From contig OY783207.1 of NCBI GenBank assembly GCA_963678705.1, positions 9,796,001 to 9,860,000 on the forward strand: 64,000 bases of DNA, in the 5' to 3' direction. Position 1 is the stretch's first letter. Each line of letters begins with the position of its first letter. Under the pieces are notes generated by a model. It ran no database searches and was not told the DNA's origin. It worked only from the letters and a program-made list of their open reading frames with translations. Shown here piece by piece: positions 55,960 through 64,000 of this stretch. Origin of the DNA: Panorpa germanica. Lineage: Eukaryota > Arthropoda > Insecta > Mecoptera > Panorpidae. Made by a program: the position numbers and the translations under genes.

Positions 55960-57177
55960 TAGACAATTTATCTGGTATCATTTTACGATGGTTTATGGCC
56001 GCAATTATAATCAATTTCTTTGACATCGATAAAATATTTACGAGGTGCTACAAGCAGAGTAAATGACGTTTCACAGTTTACCTAATAAATCATTTTTTCA
56101 AATATATTTACTTTATAAGCATCCCCGGGGGTTTATCTTTTTAACTAATATAGATCAATATTTATTATAATTGTGTTAGCTAAAAATTAGCATGTGACAA
56201 GGTAAAACTTGCATTGCAAGACAATTTATGTATAAGAAATAGAATTGAACCTTTGCTTGTAAACTCATTTTTTCTTTTTAGGGTCGTTTTATTAAAGGGG
56301 GGAGGGTCAAAACAATAAAAAAGAAGCATATTTTCGATAATATTTTTTGACGAAAAAGTTAATATATAATTATTTCTATAACTACTACATGATAAAATAA
56401 CATTTGAAGAATACTTTGTGAAATTTTCATAAATAAATATCAAGACATGAGGCATTGACAGGGAATCTCCGCAGACGTCACAAAAAAAGTAACATTGCGG
56501 TGCCACTCATAACTCATCACTGGATTTTCTGAAATCGAAAAACCAAAATGATTTCATTAGTTGATAAGTTTTTGCAGGTAACGCTGTCGAGTTTTTTTTT
56601 TGTATTGATTTTTCAATTTTTTACAGCACTTAAAAGTCAAAATACTGATTTTTCATGAAAAAAATCAGAAACTAAATTAAATAAGAAAAATACGTTAAAA
56701 TTAAAAAAAAACTCGACAGCGTTACCTCGGCATTTATGTAAAATTGTGTCCAAAATTTCAATAAAATCGGTCCAGTAAATTTTGAGTTAGAGAGGGCACC
56801 ACCTCTGAAAAAGCTATGTGAGAAACCGCATTTAAAAGTTTCAAAATAACAGGAAAGCAGACTAGAGAGGTGCAGACTTAAAACTCTATATCTCCGACAG
56901 CTTTACTCCAATCGGCTTCAAATTTTTACACAATAAACTTAATATGTTGTACAATAATATAAATAAATAAAAAAAATTAAAAAGTTGAAACCTTACCTCT
57001 AAATTGAACTCAGTACAGCTCTAAACTTGCTACATACTAATTCCAAGATTATTTTATATCTGAATACATTAAATAGTAAAAGAAAACAAGAACAAATTTT
57101 ATTTATTTAATTTCTTATTTCTGTCATCTCAATTCGCAAAGTCGATGCACCAATTACATTACATAACCTCCTCACAG
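55960..57177. other. No supported gene except a small TIR element
   Basis: A 108-codon minus-strand frame (56180-56506) has no recognisable domain. Apart from the TIR element at 56577-56726, nothing could be supported. Confidence 0.4.
56577..56726. mobile_element. 150-bp foldback element (GGTAACGCTGTCGAG ends)
   Basis: GGTAACGCTGTCGAGTTTTT and the inverse AAAAACTCGACAGCGTTACC bound a very short element. Inner A/T-rich runs extend the pairing to about 23 bp. Confidence 0.75.
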
Positions 57178-57385
57178 TCATTAGTGTGTCACAAAGTCCA
57201 CAATTACAGTTTTTGCGTGACTGTTATGGCATTTTGTTGTTACCCAATACAATCATCTCCGACAAGCAACATCCGCGGTCCACGGTCCGCCAGCTGCTGG
57301 ACGCATTCCAGTTTTGTGAATCTGCGGTCGTTAGTAATTCAACTACAATCTTCTCGTACCTGGGCGCTGCTCTGGACCACGTTCT
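57178..57385 (+). CDS. Orphan internal exon candidate, unknown protein
   Basis: The acceptor-like ACATAACCTCCTCACAG is followed by a 208-nt open segment (2 + 68 codons + 2) and a strong donor-like GTGAGT. The frame reads SQSPQLQFLRDCYGILLLPN, continues through RSTVRQLLDAFQFCE, and ends with FSYLGAALDHV. Its composition is protein-like and its third positions are GC-richer than the surroundings. I do not recognise the family and found no partner exons, so it could belong to a gene with large introns on the plus strand, or be a pseudo-exon. The overlapping frame at 57145-57393 is a shadow. Confidence 0.4.
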
Positions 57386-58041
57386 GTGAGTAATTACCGC
57401 GCACAGAACAAACCGCGGCGGGCTGATTCATATCAACAACAAAAGAGTCACGTGGATCATTGTTTGTAATTATAAACATGTTGTGTTTTAGGATTGTGTG
57501 ACGTAAGAATATTAATTCGAAGTAAATACAAGATTTCTCGATAAACATAAAAATATTTACTGGCAGGAATAATTAGGACTTAATAATTACAAATCATAAG
57601 TTGAACATAATATTGGTACAATATTATTCATTAACAAATGTAAGAACTGTATATAACGCAAAGAATTGTATGATTCAAAGGTCTCACCCTTTCCAAAATT
57701 CAGATTACGTTACTCTTTCAGGCATAGCAGACCAATGTGCATTCCAGAGTTGTTTATGTTAAGATAAGACTTACATTACATTTTACGTAACATTTTTTAT
57801 GTTAACAAATGTTATCTTTCGCTATAAATTAATTTGATACTGGCATTAACAAATCTTTTTATTCAAGATTATTTAATTTAATATTAAATGAAAATGTAGG
57901 CAAAATATTTTTAATGTTAATATAACAGAATTATGTTAAACTTCGGTAAATAATTTAACGTAGTGTTAAGTAAAAAATATTACGTTACTTAATACGTGAG
58001 TTTACGTTTTGTACTTAGTTCCTATAACGCCATCAGACAAC

Positions 58042-58230
58042 GATTTTTTTGTCATGAAAGAGTTCATTTTCTCAGAGTCGTTCCTATGAAATGTCTATTT
58101 TATCGGCTACAAATGGCGAAACCACTTCACCTGTCGGAATACAAATGAAGATATAGTTCGATACGAACTATAATTGAAGTGCAATAGTGATAGAAACGTC
58201 ACAAAAAGGGAAACTTCACCAATAACTGGG
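58042..58230 (+). mobile_element. MITE family E, copy 3 (left-truncated)
   Basis: GATTTTTTTGTCATGAAAGA through to ACTTCACCAATAACTGGG matches the right two thirds of the copies at 23692-23953 and 25006-25257. Confidence 0.7.
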
Positions 58231-59741
58231 TATTATTATTTTTTTTTATATTTATTTACTTATTTGCCTTGACTTTCTTTCGTCATAGCCACCATCAAAC
58301 ATTTTTTATACATCTTTTATAATCTATAATTTAATTTTACAAATTTCTAAATATTTCAATAATTCACTAATTAATTTTGAATCACTTAACAAAAATTAAC
58401 TGGATATTAGCCGCGTTAATATGGAATTAGGTTAAATTATGCTGAGATACCAAATTATATGGTATCAAACATTAAGCTAATATTTAGAAAAAATCTACAT
58501 AATTATACATGTTTTTTGAAGTTCTGCTTAAGTCGTAACTTTCAGCGGAAGTAACTATAGAAAAAGAGGCATTCAGGCTGCCAAACAATCAGACAAAGAC
58601 ACATTTGTATCTGTCAGAACGTTTTAATAAATTGTTGGTATCCTACTTAGCAAAGATAATTACACATATGGATTGTGATTTGCATACAGATACTATTGAA
58701 ATATTTCTTAGAGCCTAAAGTATCATTCCCACTTATTGTTTTAGGTTTAGTTTTGTATGCTATTTATGAGGATAGTAATATTTTTTATCAGAATATTTAT
58801 TAAAACAAATTTTGTGTTTAATATCTAAGTTATTTTATGTAGTACACATGTAGTACATAAACAATATTTGCTGTCACTTGTTGACCTGTTACTGTTTGAA
58901 TTCATCTACGACTGTGCCTGATGGAGTAAGAAGATAAATTATTTGATATAAGTATTTTATATTAGCTATTATAGAGTATATAGCATATCAAATCAATGAA
59001 ACGATCTTCCAGTTCATTACTGATACATCTCAACTTGTATGCATTCCAGCAAGTTTCGACAAGTTCAGACTCTTTAATATTAAATCATAACAGTTTTTTA
59101 TCGACTGACATTTATTTATTAATATTCAAACTATAATAAATAAAATTAAGTTTCTCCTTTTGAAAAATACTTAACACAATAATTTATATCAAATAAAAAT
59201 ATATAAATAAAGTAGATTATTCACGAACGACGCACGTATTATATTCAAAACAAAACACAAATTCTGTTCTGTGATTAAGCCAAAAAATTAAAACTAAAAT
59301 AATAGATGGGAATGGTATTTAATAGCCCGAAATCTTTGCGATTGTTCCTTGAACGAATGTTAGAAAACGATTTGCTTCAAAAGTCATGATTCGCCATTCA
59401 TTTAGATGTGAGATGTAAAAACTAGATTACATTTGTATTGTAATGATTCATGTTTTACTTGTGTTTATCACAGTAAGAAGGAACGGCTAATGAATACATT
59501 ATGTGCCTAGATTTAATGATAAGACCTGCACACTTTGTAGGGTTTGTTTGCGCGATTCTCTGTAGCAACAGTGTTGCCAGAGATAGACTTTAATAATAAG
59601 GAAGGTAAGAATCGTAAATGACATCGCAGTTTTAGTGATTTTTTAAAAAATTTAGAGGAGACGAGATAAAAATGGCAATTATAATTGTTAATCTCTCCTA
59701 CAATAATACAGTTTTATAGAAAGTAAGACATGGTAAAAGAA
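58231..59741. other. Gene-free AT-rich stretch
   Basis: Contains one orphan transposon end (TAAAGTATCATTCCCACTT, about 58717) related to 29871-30409, and near 59640-59730 a decayed stretch resembling the right third of MITE family A. Nothing else is supported. Confidence 0.4.
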
Positions 59742-59993
59742 TTAAATGAACTTGACCTGACTGCACCAGGGCCCAGGTCCCGACTTGCGGGTTTCGTGCA
59801 TTCCCATCTCATCCAATGCTAATGCTGCAAGAGTGCAAGCACGTTGTTCCCCTTTGTGGCCTTTTGGAGCCAAACCAATGCAACTATCCTCATTCCAGAT
59901 TCGAATAACGGGGCATTTAGAAGTCGGAACAGGATCATCAGCATGGCATTTCTCCGCGCTCATCTCCGTGCCATGCCATGCGGTGTGGTTCAA
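59742..59993 (-). other. GC-richer island with open frames, unknown
   Basis: Within 70% AT surroundings this block is clearly GC-richer, and both strands stay open. The minus frame reads CPVIRIWNEDSCIGLAPKGH, then ALALDEMGMHETRKSG and GPGPWCSQ, where a donor-like CAG|GTCAAG occurs. Its residue mix is more protein-like than that of the plus-strand frames at 59785-60081. There is no clear acceptor or ATG. It could be an orphan exon, a processed-pseudogene piece or chance. Confidence 0.25.
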
Positions 59994-60369
59994 CCCGTTT
60001 GTTGGGTTTTACTGTTCAATGCTCACTGATCAGACAGGCAAGCTATTTCGTATAAGGTTCGATTTATTGATGGTTTATTGATTCAAGTTCTTATGCACGG
60101 TTTGAGATTAACACCAGTAAATTGTTTCATGGAAATAAATAATACTTTCTATACTTTAAGTTTCCTTGAATAGAGCAACTTGCATTTATTGGATTCTTGT
60201 TATACTTTCTTAATTCTTCTTTTAAAAGGAATTTCACTGTAAACTTTAATTTAAGTAGTTAGACCACGTGTAGGTCTTCTATCATACCAACAATTGAATT
60301 GGTGTAGGATTCTAATGAATCTTTAAAAAGGCTCGAAATTGTAGTTGATTCAAATTCTATAAAATCAAC

Positions 60370-60690
60370 TAACATTAAGCAAACAGGGAGCAAAATGAGG
60401 AAGACATAGAAAATAAAGAGGGAGATTAAGAAAATGATGACGAAAAAGGAATCGAAGGATGAAAGACAACGAAAGAAAAAGGAGCAATGAAAGAAAATAG
60501 CAGACAGATGGTGATACAATAGAAATGCAACAGAATACAGACGGTTACAAGAAAATAAAGGATAGATCCAATTTAAGTAAGGATGGAGTAGCAGAAGAGG
60601 TCCAAATAAAATATGAGGAAAAGGGAAAAGAAGTAGAAAACGAGGTTAGCAGAAAGAATGAAGCAAGGAAATGTTTAAGATGATCTTCCA
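60370..60690 (+). pseudogene. Degenerate acidic gag-like repeat, copy 2
   Basis: GGATGAAAGACAACGAAAGA, the AATTTAAGTAAGGATGG block and GAAAACGAGGTTAGCAGAAA correspond, in order, to the minus strand of 18190-18700. Frames are broken by stops. The minus-strand open frames here are shadows of an A+G-rich repeat. Confidence 0.5.
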
Positions 60691-61276
60691 AGTACGATAC
60701 GTAATGTAAATTTATGTTATTAAAATATACAGAACGAAAAAAGGACCGTGGTCCCAAGAAGCCTATCAAATTAAAATAAGAAGATTAAAAAAAACAAATT
60801 AACTAAACAACGAGATGGTAAAAAGTACAAGATTAAAATCTGCTTCTACGTCTTACTTCTGACTGACTATTCTCATTAGAGTTGTTTCGCATTATTACAC
60901 CTATCATGAAAGCAAATTTCTCTTTCTTTGAAAGAGGTAAACGTACGTTTACTTGTACGCAGTTAAAACTATAGTGATTCAGAGAGATATATAACATGTA
61001 TTTATATATTTTTCAAGACAGTGTTGTTTTAATAAATAGTGTGTTAATGCGAAACAACTTCTACACATTATACTGACAATAATGATTGTTTTGAGAACAT
61101 GGCTATTGAAAGGGACCTATGTAAAACGCGTCAGTTAGTATCTGTTACATAGAATATATCTCTAAGAACGGTAATATACGTATATTTAAATCTTTGTACT
61201 GCATTTCCTTTATACATCATTTTCTACAAAATTCTGTATAACTATTACAATATTTGCATTTATGTACCACCACATT

Positions 61277-61370
61277 TTTGTTCACATAGAAATGAACCAG
61301 ATAGTTCAATGGCTAGTGCGTTTTGTGCCACAACATTGAGTGGCGAATTCTATTACATACGAGTATGTAT
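61277..61370 (+). repeat. 94-bp direct repeat, first copy
   Basis: TTTGTTCACATAGAAATGAA through GTGGCGAATTCTATTACATA and CGAGTATGTAT recurs exactly 210 bp downstream at 61487-61580 with only a few changes, all near the end. The GGCTAGTGCG and GTGGCGAATTC motifs faintly resemble RNA polymerase III A and B boxes. Confidence 0.85.
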
Positions 61371-61486
61371 AGCATGAAAGCTGAAAACTGATTGTACTGT
61401 TACATCTGTCCGGTCCCGGCTGCAAACATTTCTAAAGATATTTGCCTAATGTACTTGTAATTTCCAATCGCGTATTGATGATTTTC

Positions 61487-61580
61487 TTTGTTCACATAGA
61501 AATGAACCAGATAGTTCAATGGCTAGTGCGTTTTGTGCCACAACATTGAGTGGCGAATTCTATTAAAAACGAGTATGTAT
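61487..61580 (+). repeat. 94-bp direct repeat, second copy
   Basis: Partner of 61277-61370, at an offset of exactly 210 bp. The intervening 116 bp are not repeated. Confidence 0.85.
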
Positions 61581-61930
61581 CTATTCTATTTACAAGCAGC
61601 TGAGTTTCAAAAAAGTGTAGTATAGACATATGTTAACATAATATGTATTTACAAATTATAACAAAATGGCTCTAAATATTGTTCAGTTGTTATTTGTAAT
61701 AAATATTCTATTTGTTAGTGCTACTTGCAAGTTTTACTTACTTAATAAACGAAGTTTATATTATGAATATTTGAGCGGTGCGCTTAACGAAGTTTAATTG
61801 TGACGTTTTAACCTAGTACCAGATTGCGACTTTTTTGAGTGATAGATGAATCTCAGTGCTGGATGAATCATAATTAGACAAAATACACTGAACCTTTATA
61901 TATTTATATCTACTTTACGATATGTACTTG

Positions 61931-62679
61931 TTAAGGAGGTACAGGACGTACCATCAATGCAAAAAGTTTATCTCTCGGCAATACGAAATGCAAAATACGA
62001 AGTACATGACGGACGAGCAAATATTGGGACTGTACCTTTGAAAACGAATTTTTCAATTCTTTATTAAACTGCTTTTTGTTTGTTAAAATGATTTTTTATG
62101 CATATAATAGTTTAATAAATTAAAAATTACCTATAATTAATATCAAATTTATATTAATTCAATTTTAATACAAATTAAATATTTTGAAAAAGGAATAATA
62201 AAATTTGCAACGCTATAAATTTACGTCAGTTGACGCATGCGTGATTTGGTTCTTTGACAAATAAATTATTATATTTTATATAACATTTATTCCGATTTTG
62301 AATTATCCGCTCAAATTGACATTTGCAACGTTGCCGGCTTATAACCCACATTTACTGTTTCTTAAAAGTATTATTTAAATATTTACGTAAATAGGTATCC
62401 TTTAGATAATTTTATTTTTGCAATAGTTACAGAAAAGATTATTTTATATACACCTAGTTTTTGAAAGCCGTGTCACCATTTTTTTATAGATAAAAGTTAT
62501 ATTATGTGATGAAATTGAGCTAAAAATTATGATTTGTATGGAAAATGACTATTTTTAATCATGTATAAAAACAAAACTATGAATCCTAGGTCTCTAAAAT
62601 TTTGAGACAGCATGTATTTTAACTATTTGTATCGACCTTCCAAATTTCACAACGTTTTCATTGTCCTGTACCTCCTTAA
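61931..62679. mobile_element. TIR element with TTAAGGAGGTACAGGAC ends
   Basis: TTAAGGAGGTACAGGAC at the left is the exact inverse of GTCCTGTACCTCCTTAA at the right, giving a 749-bp element that starts and ends in TTAA. TTAA is the piggyBac target, but the palindrome makes target and terminus indistinguishable. No transposase frame. Confidence 0.75.
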
Positions 62680-64000
62680 TTATATTTGCAACCGTTATTG
62701 AACTCTGATCTTAACTATTCTGATTAAATACAATAGAAGAAATAATTAAAAGTAACTGAAATTCAGCAATTTCTTTCAAAATTCCTAAATACCGAATCAT
62801 TGTAAAATTATTATTTTTATGGAATCCGCTATGTAATTGAACGTTACCAAGAATCTTGTTACTACATGTTTGTACATCACAAAGGAAGTAAAGTAATTAT
62901 TTAAAATTGTCTAGTCATCATTGTATTCATAATCCATGAATAACGTTGAATTTTTAAACATACATAAACAACGCACGGTATGTGTATCTGTAGTATGGCC
63001 AAGAGTCGAACATTCAATTAAATATGCTAATATTTCCCGCAGTGAAATGCAACATTTTGAGGTACTAAACGATATTAAAATACTAATACTATCTATACAT
63101 ATCTTTAAATTATTAAATAAATATTCCATATTCTCAAATTCCATCCACATAAACTTGTTTTTATCTGGCACATTTTTTTAATAAAACCGGATCATAGTAA
63201 AATATTAGAATAAATTATTTAATAAGTTACGCAGGTCAGTAACAAGTAGAATTTATCGAAAGAAAGTCACCTCGTTTCTTTTAACTGTACGTCACTACTT
63301 TTTTAATCAAAATACAATTTTTATAGATCATTTTTGATAGAGGAAAAACGGTTATATGGTGAGAGTTGTCCTGGACAGTTACTACAGTAGAGCTAGACGT
63401 ACCGTGTGATATATTATGCGAGTTACTGTCTACTGTCAAGTCAGCAGCTCGCTCTAGTAGGTACAAGAGTTGTACGATTTCGCAATACTATATATCTCAG
63501 AGACAGGAGCAAGTAGGGGGTAATTCTGTGAAGAAAAAACGACTTGGGCTACTCAAATTGGCAACACAATTGAGCTATTTTCCGGCCATCGTCCATTTTG
63601 TGAAACACCGGCCCTGCCATTTATATTATTTCTCTTATTTTAATAAATTGACATTCAAATTCAATCCACACATTATGCATGCTAAAGTCGTTACATTTAA
63701 AATATGAGCTACAAATGTCAAACGCAAACAATGGTAACTTTTAGAAGTAGAGGGGGAAGTTACGTCACGCCGCATGAAAAATAATACTTCTACTTTTTTA
63801 TAGGAAGAATTCCCGGATAGTGAGGGCAACTCGGGAGCAAAACAAAACAAAACGTCAAGCTGTGGGTCCTATGAAGGACGCCAAACTTGTTCTAGTGAGT
63901 TCTAAAACAAGTTGAGTGGCGAGTCCGACACGCTTCGTTGTAACTTGTCAAATTCTAACCGGAAGCGGCGGTTACTCAAGCGAGAATTCACAGACGATTT
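62680..64000. other. No supported gene
   Basis: Open frames at 62911-63181 exist on both strands of the same AT-rich stretch. The 113-codon plus frame at 63366-63707 lacks a domain or clear splice sites. The last 150 bases become GC-richer, but nothing can be assigned. Confidence 0.4.

Noticed and set aside
63366-63707. 113-codon plus-strand frame
   Set aside because: No recognised domain, signal or splice context, and the opposite strand is open over part of it.

Overview
The window looks like a piece of an insect (arthropod) nuclear genome. It is very AT-rich, its genes are split by GT-AG introns, and it is crowded with short non-autonomous DNA transposons. Its two recognisable gene families are a BMP-modulating VWC/VWD protein and a tandem pair of nose-resistant-to-fluoxetine (NRF-6)-like acyltransferases. 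No bacterial features, CRISPR arrays or rRNA genes were seen. The species cannot be named from sequence alone.

Layout. 1-22.7 kb is gene-poor repeat country. It holds two hAT-type elements with perfect 8-bp target duplications (244-1228 and 14538-14940), several TIR elements, a decayed reading frame at about 3.1-3.4 kb, a (TA)n tract, and one intact retrotransposon gag/ORF1-like frame on the minus strand (16953-17954). 22.7-35.3 kb carries the 3' seven coding exons (627 codons plus stop) of a crossveinless-2/BMPER orthologue on the plus strand. It covers a half VWC, four more VWC modules, a VWD domain with a GDPH cleavage motif, and a C8 region. The signal-peptide exon and the first half of VWC1 were not found. 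One of its introns appears to be GC-AG.

36.7-41.4 kb is a 56-unit satellite of 86 bp with six 83-bp marker units. It lies between the convergent 3' ends of cv-2 and the first acyltransferase gene. 41.7-51.6 kb holds two head-to-tail minus-strand NRF-6-like genes, each of 11 coding exons with matching intron phases, clearly a tandem duplication. Their introns host MITEs, a LINE 3' tail and a 24-bp-stem hairpin. The upstream copy has one exon junction (exon 5 to 6) that I could not make consistent in phase.

52-64 kb is again mostly repeats: a 28-bp TIR element, a hAT element with an 8-bp duplication, a TTAA-flanked TIR element and a duplicated 94-bp block. It also has one orphan exon-like frame with good splice sites (57178-57385) and a GC-richer open island near 59.8 kb.

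How it fits together. The functional content is one secreted BMP-pathway regulator and two multi-pass membrane acyltransferase-like proteins; nothing suggests that they act together. What stands out is genome structure: recurrent MITE families sit within 12-30 bp of splice sites in all three genes, and a young satellite array separates the two transcription units.
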